Source of the DNA: Hymenobacter chitinivorans DSM 11115
GTDB lineage: Bacteria > Bacteroidota > Bacteroidia > Cytophagales > Hymenobacteraceae
Length of the DNA stretch: 64,000 nucleotides
NCBI RefSeq assembly: GCF_002797555.1
Contig: NZ_PGFA01000001.1
Location: 1,984,001-2,048,000 of the forward strand
Reading direction: 5' to 3'
The stretch's first letter is position 1. Every line of letters starts with the position of its first letter. A program made the translations under genes and the position numbers. The notes beneath the pieces are model-generated. The model was given only the letters and a program-made list of their open reading frames with translations. It had not been told where the DNA came from and made no database searches. Of this stretch, positions 7,482 to 16,946 are shown piece after piece.

Positions 7482-8693
7482 ATGCAGCCTTTTCTGGATA
7501 TCTGGTCGGTCTTGATTCTGTTGGGGGCGGGGCAGGGGCTGTTTCTGAGCTGGACGTTCTTTTTCTCGCCCCACGGCCTGCGCCTGCGCAACCGCCTGCT
7601 GGGGCTACTCCTGTTTTGCCTGACTCTGCTGGTCATCGAGATTCTGCTCTGCTACTCGGGCTACATCAAGTTTGCGCCCTTCTTCGTGGGCCTCACCGAG
7701 CCGCTCACCTTCGTGGCCCCGCCGCTGCTCTACCTCTACGTGCGCAGTCTTACCCAGCCCGCGTTTCGCTGGCAGCCGCGCTACCTATGGCTGTTGGGGC
7801 CGGCCGGGCTGCACGCGGTGTACATGCTGCCCTTCTTCGCCCAGACTGATGCCTGGAAGCTGTGCACCGTCGCCAATTCGTTTCACCGGGCCCCGCCGGC
7901 AGTTCCGGCCCCGGCGCATGATTTCTGGTGGTTTGCGACCTACGAGCAGTTTTACCCCGTTTTCTACCTGGTGCTGAGCGGCTATCTGCTGCTCTACCTG
8001 GGCCTGCAGCTGCGCGTGCTGGTGCCGTACTGGCGCCGGCTGGCGACCCAGCCCAAGGGGGCAACTACCGAGCGGGCCTGGCTCGGCCGTTTGGGGCTGG
8101 GCTTTGGGCTGGTGCTGCTCGTGTACGTGGGAGCCACGACCTACTTCCACCGCGCCACCGGCGACGTCAACGATGCCGGCGACGTGTGGCTGGCTTCCCT
8201 GATTTCCCTGCTCTTCTACGGCATGAACGGCTGGGCCATTAGTCGCTCCAACCTGCTGACCCAGCCAGTTTCGGAGACAGAAACGGCCGCAGAACCCGCG
8301 GAAGCCGCGCGTAGGAAATATGAAAAAACTGCGCTGAGCCCAGAGGTGTCCGCGGAAATACTGGGCCGGCTGCGCACCCTGATGACCACTGCCGAGCCCT
8401 ACCGCAGCCCCGACTTGTCGTTGGCCGAGCTGGCCGCCCAGCTGCGGGTGCCCGGCTATCAGCTCTCCCAGGTTATCAATGAGCAGTGCCAGCAGAACTT
8501 CTTCGACTTCATCAATTCCTACCGCATCGAGGAGGTGAAACGCCAGCTGCTGCGGCCCGAGTTGGCCCACCTCAAGCTGGAGGAAATCGGGTTTGCGGCG
8601 GGGTTTAACTCGAAATCGGCCTTCAACGCGGCCTTTAAGAAGCACACCCAGACCACCCCGTCACAATTCCGAAAAACGGCGTTTACGCAGTAG
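7482..8693 (+). CDS. Membrane-anchored AraC-family transcriptional regulator
   Basis: 403 residues. The N-terminal 255 residues contain about seven hydrophobic helices (for example LLGLLLFCLTLLVIEILLC). The C-terminal 100 residues form an AraC/XylS helix-turn-helix pair: LSLAELAAQLRVPGYQLSQVIN and LKLEEIGFAAGFNSKSAFNAAF. This seven-helix plus HTH_18 layout is common in Bacteroidota and probably couples a membrane signal to transcription. Targets cannot be told from the sequence. The neighbouring acyltransferase is a possible target, since it follows in the same direction. Confidence 0.85.
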   Translation: MQPFLDIWSVLILLGAGQGLFLSWTFFFSPHGLRLRNRLLGLLLFCLTLLVIEILLCYSGYIKFAPFFVGLTEPLTFVAPPLLYLYVRSLTQPAFRWQPRYLWLLGPAGLHAVYMLPFFAQTDAWKLCTVANSFHRAPPAVPAPAHDFWWFATYEQFYPVFYLVLSGYLLLYLGLQLRVLVPYWRRLATQPKGATTERAWLGRLGLGFGLVLLVYVGATTYFHRATGDVNDAGDVWLASLISLLFYGMNGWAISRSNLLTQPVSETETAAEPAEAARRKYEKTALSPEVSAEILGRLRTLMTTAEPYRSPDLSLAELAAQLRVPGYQLSQVINEQCQQNFFDFINSYRIEEVKRQLLRPELAHLKLEEIGFAAGFNSKSAFNAAFKKHTQTTPSQFRKTAFTQ

Positions 8694-8821
8694 CAGAGGG
8701 GATTAGTTAAGAGTGTCGCGTCCGGATTCGTAAGGTAGTACGCCGGGTTTGTGAGGTACGTCGTGTAGTGGCGGCGGCCCGAGTAGGTTTGAGCATCGAT
8801 TCACCTACACCGCTTGCCGCT

Positions 8822-10027
8822 ATGCTTTCTTCTCCTGCCGCACTAGCCCCGGCCACCCGCCGCTACGACCTCGACTGGCTTCGGGTGCTGGCCTTTGGCC
8901 TGCTCATCTTCTACCACACGGGAATGGTTTTCGTGGGCTGGAACTTCCACCTCATGAGCCAGCCCAGCAGCCCCGCCCTGGAGCTGCCCATGGAGTTTCT
9001 GAACCAGTGGCGCATGCCGCTGCTATTTGTAATATCCGGGGTCGGTATCAGCTTCGCCCTGCGCCACCGCACCGCGGGCCAGTTTGTGGGTGAGCGGCTG
9101 CAGCGGCTCCTGCTGCCCCTGGCGTTTGGGATGGTGGTCGTGGTGGTGCCGCAGGTGTACTACGAGCGGCTGAGCCAGGGCGCCGCGTATGCATCCCTGC
9201 TCGATTTTTACCCGCATTACTTCGAAGGGACGTATCCGAAGGGCAACTTCACCTGGAACCACCTCTGGTTTATTGCCTACCTGCTGGTGTTTTCCCTTGT
9301 CAGTCTGCCCGTTTTTCTGCTGTTCCGCCAGGCTGCGGGGCAAGCGGTGCTGGCCCGGCTGAGCCAGTGGCTGCAGCGGCCCGGCGCCGTGCTGCTGCTG
9401 GCCCTGCCCCTGATTCTGCTGCAGCTGGTGCTGCGCCCGTCCTGGCCCGACCACCGCAACCTGATTTCGGACTGGTTCAACTTCGCCTTCTACCTCACAC
9501 TGTTTGTCTACGGCTACCTGCTGGGCTCCCTGAACGGTTTCTGGCAGGCCGCCGAGCGGCAGCGCTACTGGTTCCTGGCCCTGGGTCTGCTGGCCTTCAG
9601 CTTCTACTACTGGGCCGACGATTATTACTACGCCCAGCTGGGCGGGGCCATCAAGCGCGGGGTACAGGGGCTGAACTGCTGGTGCTGGATTTTAGCTGTG
9701 CTGGGCTTTGGGCGGCGCCACCTCAACCGCAACTCGCCCCTGTTACAGGAGGCCAACGAGGCCGTGTACCCGTTCTACATCCTGCACCAAACGGTGCTTA
9801 TCTGGCTGACTTACTACGTGCTGCCCTGGCCCGCCAGCAACGCCGCCAAGTTTGTGCTGCTCAGCCTGGGGACGTTTGGCGTTACGCTGCTGCTCTACCT
9901 GGTAATCCGGCAGTTTGCGCTGCTGCGGGTGCTCTTCGGCCTCAAGCCCCGGAAGCAACGCCGTCAAGCCACAGTGCCAGCACCGTCCGTTGTTCATTCG
10001 AATGAGGTAGTGGCCAGCAACGGGTAG
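8822..10027 (+). CDS. Acyltransferase 3 family membrane protein (OpgC/MdoC-like)
   Basis: 401 residues with about ten transmembrane helices. The N-terminus RRYDLDWLRVLAFGLLIFYH carries the conserved R-x-x-x-x-D-x-L-R and the membrane-facing His of acyltransferase 3 proteins, and FVISGVGISFALR matches the second motif. Members O-acylate sugars of polysaccharides, glucans or antibiotics. The overall pattern is close to the glucan-modification branch (MdoC/OpgC). The ATG at 8822 is preferred over a GTG at 8768 because the conserved motif follows about 13 residues later. The C-terminus is basic and cytoplasmic. Confidence 0.8.
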   Translation: MLSSPAALAPATRRYDLDWLRVLAFGLLIFYHTGMVFVGWNFHLMSQPSSPALELPMEFLNQWRMPLLFVISGVGISFALRHRTAGQFVGERLQRLLLPLAFGMVVVVVPQVYYERLSQGAAYASLLDFYPHYFEGTYPKGNFTWNHLWFIAYLLVFSLVSLPVFLLFRQAAGQAVLARLSQWLQRPGAVLLLALPLILLQLVLRPSWPDHRNLISDWFNFAFYLTLFVYGYLLGSLNGFWQAAERQRYWFLALGLLAFSFYYWADDYYYAQLGGAIKRGVQGLNCWCWILAVLGFGRRHLNRNSPLLQEANEAVYPFYILHQTVLIWLTYYVLPWPASNAAKFVLLSLGTFGVTLLLYLVIRQFALLRVLFGLKPRKQRRQATVPAPSVVHSNEVVASNG

Positions 10028-10096
10028 CGCTGAAGCGGCTGGGCAATTCAAGACCGGCTTATTGACCTTCGAGAAATAGAATGTTGCTGACGTAAA

Positions 10097-10128
10097 AAAG
10101 CCCAACACCTGCTTTGGTGTTGGGCTTT
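10097..10128. terminator. Bidirectional terminator
   Basis: A perfect 13-bp stem (AAAGCCCAACACC / GGTGTTGGGCTTT) has a 6-nt loop. It lies between the convergent acyltransferase and small-protein genes. Confidence 0.85.
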
Positions 10129-10141
10129 CTTTGAGTCATGA

Positions 10142-10438
10142 CTAGGCGAAAAAGTCAGCGGGCAGAGCCAGTAGCTCAGCCAGCACCTGGTCCCGGACGG
10201 CTTCACTTGCGCAGGCCAACGACAGGGTCCAGTTGTCCAGATGCAGGGTGGCCGCCGAGCCTAGTAAGGTGAAATCGGCGACGTAGCCATCCAGAATGTC
10301 GATTAGCGGCGGGAGGGGAAAATGATAAGTGGCCGCTAAGTGAGCCAGCAGACGCTGAAACAAGGCAGTTTCAGCCGGCTCCACTTCGATGCTGGGCCAG
10401 TGGTTGCCTAACCATCTGCTGGAAACGAACTGCGCCAT
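10142..10438 (-). CDS. Hypothetical protein, 98 residues
   Basis: A small soluble protein of mixed alpha/beta character (for example FPLPPLIDILDGYVADFTLLG and LHLDNWTLSLACAS). There is no signal peptide, membrane helix or motif I recognise. It starts 5 bp after the rhodanese stop codon, so it is very probably the second gene of that operon. No function is proposed. Confidence 0.7.
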   Translation of the reverse strand: MAQFVSSRWLGNHWPSIEVEPAETALFQRLLAHLAATYHFPLPPLIDILDGYVADFTLLGSAATLHLDNWTLSLACASEAVRDQVLAELLALPADFFA

Positions 10439-10443
10439 GCGGA

Positions 10444-10872
10444 TTACTCCGTTTTCAGGCCCGCGGCTTTCAAGTCCTTGTAGGCCCCGGCGTTGACCAG
10501 CTTGCGGAAGCCTTTCTCCTGCATCAGCACGGCGGCTTTGCCGCTGCGGTTGCCGGAGGCGCAGTAGAGCACGTAAGTTTTGGTCGTGTCCAGAGCGGTG
10601 AGCTGGGTGGGGAAGTTTGGGTCGCGGAAGTTTAGGTTCTGAGCGCCCCGCAGGTGGCCGGTGCCAAATTCCTCGGGCGTACGCACGTCCAGCACGACCA
10701 CATTCCGCTTCTTAAGCAGCTTTTGGGTTTCGGCCGGGGGCGTGATGGGGCGGCTGGGGGCCGCGGTAGGAGCGCCTTGCAGGGGCGCGTCGGCGGGGGC
10801 GGTTTGGGCAAAGGCCGAGGGGGCCGACAGCAGCGCGCAGAACACGGCGGCCGAAAAGGCGAAGCGGAGCAT
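10444..10872 (-). CDS. Rhodanese-like domain protein, exported
   Basis: 142 residues. A signal peptide (about 1-24, ending SAFAQ) is followed by a Pro/Ala linker and a single rhodanese domain. That domain has DVRTPEEFGTGHLRGAQNLN and the active-site loop YCASGNRS, giving the C-x-x-G-x-R-S pattern of a sulfur-carrying cysteine. It probably works in the periplasm in sulfur transfer or thiol chemistry. Earlier in-frame starts (to 10956) would place arginines before the signal peptide, so MLRFAFSA is chosen. Confidence 0.88.
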   Translation of the reverse strand: MLRFAFSAAVFCALLSAPSAFAQTAPADAPLQGAPTAAPSRPITPPAETQKLLKKRNVVVLDVRTPEEFGTGHLRGAQNLNFRDPNFPTQLTALDTTKTYVLYCASGNRSGKAAVLMQEKGFRKLVNAGAYKDLKAAGLKTE

Positions 10873-10953
10873 AAGCAAGAACGTCAAGGCGGGTAGGGGG
10901 CCGTGGGCTAAACGGCTGGGGGCCAAAAAAGTGCGCCGCCGCAGGGGGCGGTA

Positions 10954-11014
10954 CAACCGTGAGCCGGGGTGGGAATAGACCGGCTGGCAGAAGGCGCGGT
11001 CCGGCTCACGGTTG
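10954..11014. terminator. Long-loop inverted repeat after ligA
   Basis: CAACCGTGAGCCGG pairs exactly with CCGGCTCACGGTTG across a 33-nt loop, 36 bp beyond the ligA stop. It may be a terminator or a processing hairpin; there is no T-run. Confidence 0.4.
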
Positions 11015-11049
11015 AGGCCAAAATACCACCGGAACAGTGGTTTCAGGCG

Positions 11050-13251
<2,202 letters not shown>

Positions 13252-13285
13252 TTAGTTGGTAGTTGTTCGTTGTCAGTTGTCAGGT
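13252..13285. repeat. GTTG heptamer tract
   Basis: Imperfect 7-bp units (TTAGTTG, GTAGTTG, TTCGTTG, TCAGTTG) lie between the ligA promoter and array B. The same heptamer family makes up the insertion inside icmF at 57988-58099. Seven bp is one third of the 21-bp unit of the array next to it. Confidence 0.6.
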
Positions 13286-13299
13286 GGGGCGCGGTTGGG

Positions 13300-13740
13300 G
13301 TGGGAAGCTCCGCCGTCAAGGTAGAAACCTTCGCCTTCATGGTCGGGAGCTTCGCCTTTATGGTCGGAAGCTCCGCTTTCACGGTAGGAAGCTCCGCCTT
13401 CATGGTCGGAAGCTCCGCCTTCAGGGTAGAAACCTTCTCCGTCAGGGTTGAAAGCTCCGCCACCGGGGTAGAAGTCTCCGCCTTCAGGGTCGGAAGCTGC
13501 CCCGTCGTAGTTGGGAGCTTCTCCGTCAGGGTAGAAACCTTCTCCGTCGGGGTCGGGAGCTTCTCCGCCGGGGTCGAAGGCTGCTCCGTTGAAGTTGGAA
13601 GCTTCTCCGCCGGGGTCGAAGGCTGCTCCGTTGGAGTCGGAGGCTGCTCCGTCATGGTAGAAAGCCACTCCGCTGGGGTAGAAACCCTTTCCGTTGGAGT
13701 TGGAAGCTTCTCCGTTGAAGTTGGAAGCTGCTCCGTTGGA
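13300..13740. repeat. Array B: 21 tandem units of 21 bp
   Basis: Exactly 441 bp divide into 21 units of 21 bp with no insertion or deletion. The unit consensus begins GTnGGAAGCTnCTCCG and ends with five variable bases (often TCAGG or TTGGA). Units differ from each other at several positions, so the array is old or under selection for phase rather than sequence. It lies upstream of ligA and is followed by a terminator-like hairpin. It is open in several frames (seven-residue peptide repeats), but no frame has a convincing gene start. Confidence 0.92.
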
Positions 13741-13750
13741 ATTGGAACGT

Positions 13751-13780
13751 AAAAAGGCAGCTCTTGCGGGCTGCCTTTTG
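13751..13780. terminator. Hairpin at the end of array B
   Basis: AAAAGGCAGC pairs with GCTGCCTTTT around an 8-nt loop, immediately after the last 21-bp unit. Confidence 0.6.
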
Positions 13781-13821
13781 ATGGGGAATGCGTAGCGTGA
13801 ACTGTATAGTTTGCGTGGCTG

Positions 13822-13874
13822 AATGACAATCGTTGGAACGGCGCGGGGTACGCGAACTACAAAGTTCGCGCTAC
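13822..13874. repeat. REP-like element, second copy of the CGCGAAC family
   Basis: CGCGAAC-TACAAA-GTTCGCG followed by CTAC at 13851-13874 is identical to 4158-4181. It is preceded by GACAATCGTTGGAACG, sharing the CAATCGTTG word seen in the RAYT-flanking repeats. It ends 14 bp before the DUF4920 stop codon. Confidence 0.75.
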
Positions 13875-13887
13875 GACCGGGCTGCTG

Positions 13888-14391
13888 TTAGTCCTGGACC
13901 AGGACGCCGTCGGCTTCGAAGTTGAGCTGCTCCTCGGGCTGGGTGATGGCGGCTACTTCCTTGGCCGACTTGCCGGCGTCTTTGGCGTAGTGCTGCAGGT
14001 CCTCGACGGGGACGACTTCGCGGTGGGCCCAGCCGTTGATGACCACGGTTTTGCCGCTGATGTCCTTGGGCACGAAGAAGGCGTAGTCCTTGAAGCGCAC
14101 CCGCATGGCTTGGCCTTCGGCGGTGGTCATCGTGAGCCAGCAGCCCTTGGCCTGGCAGACCTCGGCGGCCGTGCCCACGAGCTTGACCTGGGCCGAATCC
14201 TGCTGGCCCAGCACCTGGCGCAACTCGCTCATGGGCCGGGCACCGGCGGCGGTAAGGGGGGCGCCGTAGGTGTGGCCACCCGGGGCGGCAGTGGCTGGGG
14301 CCGCGGCCGCGGCGGTTTCGGGGGTGGAGGCGGAGTGGCAGGCGGCCAGGGAAACCAGGCCGGCGGCCAGGGCGAGCAGCTTGAGCGTCAT
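13888..14391 (-). CDS. DUF4920 lipoprotein
   Basis: 167 residues. The signal peptide ends in the lipobox SLAACH, followed by an Ala/Pro-rich linker. The globular part (about 42-167) has EVCQAKGCWLTMTTAEGQ with a conserved cysteine pair, RVRFKDYAFFVPKDISGKTVVINGWA, and a C-terminal LNFEADGVLV strand, which together fit DUF4920. That domain is an OB-like fold of unknown function frequent in Bacteroidota. It is probably anchored in a membrane facing the periplasm. It follows the TapB-like gene, but a strong hairpin separates the two. Confidence 0.8.
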   Translation of the reverse strand: MTLKLLALAAGLVSLAACHSASTPETAAAAAPATAAPGGHTYGAPLTAAGARPMSELRQVLGQQDSAQVKLVGTAAEVCQAKGCWLTMTTAEGQAMRVRFKDYAFFVPKDISGKTVVINGWAHREVVPVEDLQHYAKDAGKSAKEVAAITQPEEQLNFEADGVLVQD

Positions 14392-14407
14392 GGGCGTAGA
14401 AACAAAA

Positions 14408-14429
14408 AGGGGCCGAAGATTCGGCCCCT
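14408..14429. terminator. Terminator after the DUF3108/TapB-like gene
   Basis: AGGGGCCGAA pairs with TTCGGCCCCT around a 2-nt loop between two minus-strand genes. Confidence 0.7.
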
Positions 14430-14452
14430 AAACTAGCAGTTTTCCAGGAAGT

Positions 14453-15283
14453 TTACTGGCCCTGCCCGCTGTTGACGACGGCCAGGGTGCGGGTTTGGCT
14501 GAGCTTGCCCTTCTTGTCGTAGACCTCGGTTTTGACGATGCCCATGGTGGGCGAGTAGTAGTCGACGACCTTATAGGTAGTGCGCAGTACGATGTCCTTG
14601 CGGGCCTGGGTGGCGTCTTCGTGCTCCGACTCGACCTTGTAGCAGGAGAAGGTGCCGGCCGGGGTTTGCACCGGCGCCGGGCCGCCGACGACTTTGCGCT
14701 TGCGCACCATGCTGCTGACCTTGGCAATATCGACGACCGAGCTGCTGACGGCCACCTGGCTGCCGCCGGCGGGCAGCAGGGAGCCAATCTTGGGCTGGTG
14801 GGGCCAGGCCAGGGCCACGGGGGCGTACTCAAACTTCCGGTCCCGGAAGGAGCGGATGCTTTCGGGCTTAAACTCGCTCATGCCGTCGACGAAGCTCGTA
14901 TCCTGGCGGCAGCTAATGGTCAGGTCCTGCATGTTGAGCAGGCGGCTCTTGCTGTCGTAGAGGCCGCTTTTGAGTAGCACCTTATGGGTTTCGACGGTCT
15001 TTTTCTTGTTCATCTCCGCGCTCAGGCTCACGACCCGCATGCGCAATTCGCCGGCGGGCTTGCCGTCGGCCGAGGTCAGGCGGTACACCCGCTCGTTGTT
15101 GTCGCTCAGCCCAAAGGGGTGGTGGCAGTCGAGGCCGGTGGCCGGGGCCGGGGTAGCGGCGGGGGCGACGGTGGTGGCGGTGTCGGGGGCGGCTGGGGGA
15201 GCTGTCTGGGCCCGGAGCAGGGCCAGGGGCAGCGGGGTCAGGAGCAGAGCGCCGAGCAGGCGCAGGGAGGGAAGAGCAGACAT
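14453..15283 (-). CDS. Exported DUF3108/TapB-like protein
   Basis: 276 residues. A signal peptide of about 25 residues (LLLTPLPLALLRAQ) leads into an Ala/Pro-rich stretch, then a beta-rich domain. RVYRLTSADGKPAGELRMRVVSL, PAGTFSCYKVESEHE and DYYSPTMGIVKTEVYDKKG resemble the lipocalin-like DUF3108/TapB family. TapB-type proteins are periplasmic with unclear roles. The start at 15283 was chosen over 15334 because it places the signal peptide at the N-terminus. The family assignment is by pattern only. Confidence 0.65.
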   Translation of the reverse strand: MSALPSLRLLGALLLTPLPLALLRAQTAPPAAPDTATTVAPAATPAPATGLDCHHPFGLSDNNERVYRLTSADGKPAGELRMRVVSLSAEMNKKKTVETHKVLLKSGLYDSKSRLLNMQDLTISCRQDTSFVDGMSEFKPESIRSFRDRKFEYAPVALAWPHQPKIGSLLPAGGSQVAVSSSVVDIAKVSSMVRKRKVVGGPAPVQTPAGTFSCYKVESEHEDATQARKDIVLRTTYKVVDYYSPTMGIVKTEVYDKKGKLSQTRTLAVVNSGQGQ

Positions 15284-15469
15284 GGCGGGGAAGGTGAACA
15301 GTAGGGGCGCAACCTGGGCAACATACGCAGGCAACTTTATTTAGATTTACGCCGGCTAGGGCAAATGGCCTGCCAGGCTGCCGGCGGCCCGGCCGGTGGT
15401 GTAACTTGCGCCGCCCGGCTACGTTTGCCGGGTAGCATTTCCTTTTTTCTTCTCAACCCCTTTCCCCTC

Positions 15470-16070
15470 ATGGCTGATTCTTCCCAATCATCCGGCAGCT
15501 GGGCCGACACGGCCGCTTCGCTGCTGTCCAAGCTTTCCGGCGGCGTCGAGCTGAACCTGGCCTTCGACCAGATGGAGCTGCAGGTACCCAACCCCCAGAA
15601 CCCCGGCGGTCCGGCCGCCACCTGGCGTCTGAACGGCTCGTTGCGCATCCGCACCCGCGGCGAAAACCCGGCGGCCGGTGCGGCGGCCCCGCAGTTGCCC
15701 GCTTCCAAGTCGGAGCCCCTTGGCTAGTGGCCTCGACATTGAGGCCCGCCTGGTGCTAACGATGGACGGCGACGATATCCAGATTGCCGGCTCGGGCTCC
15801 TATTTGATTGTGAATTTGCCCAGCCAGCGCGTGCTCGACAAGCTCACCAGCGGCCCACCCAAGCCACCGGGGGCCAAAAAGGAGAAGCCCAGCGGCGAGA
15901 AGGGTGCCGACCCGTTGCAGCAGCTCAACGACCTGGCCCGGCAGCTGGGGCTGATTCTGGATTTGCGGGTGGCCGGCAAAACTTACGTCACCTTCGGGGC
16001 GGGCCGCACGGCCAAGATTACGCTCAACGCGGTGCTGGGAAAAATAGGGTCCTTTTTCAAGGGCGGATAG
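15470..16070 (+). pseudogene. Hypothetical protein split by a +1 frameshift
   Basis: The first frame (15470-15727, MADSSQSSGSWADTAASLL) ends KSEPLG-stop. The next frame (read from about 15716 to 16070) carries on smoothly as PLASGLDIEARLVLTMDGDDI and ends in a C-terminal helix. Skipping one C of the CCCC run at 15716-15719 joins them into one protein of about 199 residues with no signal peptide and beta-rich segments. This may be a sequencing error, a real mutation, or programmed +1 frameshifting at CCC-C. The continuous codon character on both sides favours one ancestral gene. Function unknown. Confidence 0.55.
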
Positions 16071-16206
16071 CCAAAATAAGCATGCCCTTCGAATGGTATT
16101 TTACGTATCTTGGTAAATAGCCACTAGCACCGCCGGCGAGGTCGAGTACGGAACTTATGGCTCTTGGATTGGTTTCCAGAACATACGCTGCTTGCTCCCT
16201 GCCCCG

Positions 16207-16854
16207 ATGATGAATTCCGACAAAGAACGTAAAGATAAAGTAGGTGCCGGCCGCCCCCCGTCGGCCTTTACCCGCATCGAGCGGGTGCCGCCGCTGCTCA
16301 TGCTCCTCTACCTGGGCCTGCTTGGCATTGGGGTAATGTTCGTCATCCTGGTGGCGGCCTACATCCAGACTCGCCACCAGAGCGGAATGCCGACCGGGGC
16401 CCACCCGCTGCCGCGCTATTTCTCCCTGAGCACCATTGTGCTGCTCATCAGTAGCTACACGCTCAGCCAGGCCCAGCGCATCTACCGCTCCGACGACATG
16501 CGCAACCTCACGCGCTGCCTGGGCGCCACGCTACTGCTGGGCAGCATCTTTGCCGGCCTGCAGGTGCTGGGCTGGCGGGAGCTGATGACCCAGGGCATCT
16601 TCTTCGTGGGAGAAGCCAGCGGCACCTACATCTACCTGATTTCGGCCCTGCACGTGGCCCACCTGCTGGGGGGCATGCTCTTCCTGCTGGCCCTGATGCT
16701 GCGCACCATGCACGCTTCCCGGGATGCGGTCCGCTCGTTGGTATTTATCCGGGACCCGTACCGTCACCGCCAGCTGCGGATGCTTAACATTTACTGGCAC
16801 TTTATCGACGCGCTCTGGGTCGGCTTATTCGGCGTTTTCCTCTTTCTGTACTAA
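16207..16854 (+). CDS. Cytochrome c oxidase subunit III-like protein
   Basis: 215 residues with five hydrophobic helices. SALHVAHLLGGMLFLLAL and the C-terminal RMLNIYWHFIDALWVGLFGVFLF are the typical heme-copper oxidase subunit III signatures (H...G and YWHFVD). The first two helices found in long subunit III proteins are reduced, giving the short five-helix form common in Bacteroidota. It would sit in the inner membrane with subunits I and II, which are not nearby, so this may be a stand-alone paralogue. Two ATG codons are adjacent; the first is used. Confidence 0.85.
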   Translation: MMNSDKERKDKVGAGRPPSAFTRIERVPPLLMLLYLGLLGIGVMFVILVAAYIQTRHQSGMPTGAHPLPRYFSLSTIVLLISSYTLSQAQRIYRSDDMRNLTRCLGATLLLGSIFAGLQVLGWRELMTQGIFFVGEASGTYIYLISALHVAHLLGGMLFLLALMLRTMHASRDAVRSLVFIRDPYRHRQLRMLNIYWHFIDALWVGLFGVFLFLY

Positions 16855-16864
16855 GCCCGTACCG

Positions 16865-16930
16865 ACCGACGCGCATAAAACAGCCCCGGCACCTCATGTG
16901 AGGTGCCGGGGCTGTTTTATGCGCGTCGGT
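16865..16930. terminator. 32-bp perfect inverted repeat, bidirectional terminator
   Basis: The arms 16865-16896 and 16899-16930 are exact reverse complements around the 2-nt loop TG. A TTTTAT run within the arm gives a T-tract on both strands around a GC core (CAGCCCCGGCACCTCA). It separates convergent genes. The arms are much longer than an ordinary intrinsic terminator. Confidence 0.85.
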
Positions 16931-16946
16931 CAGGCGTAAGCGGGGC

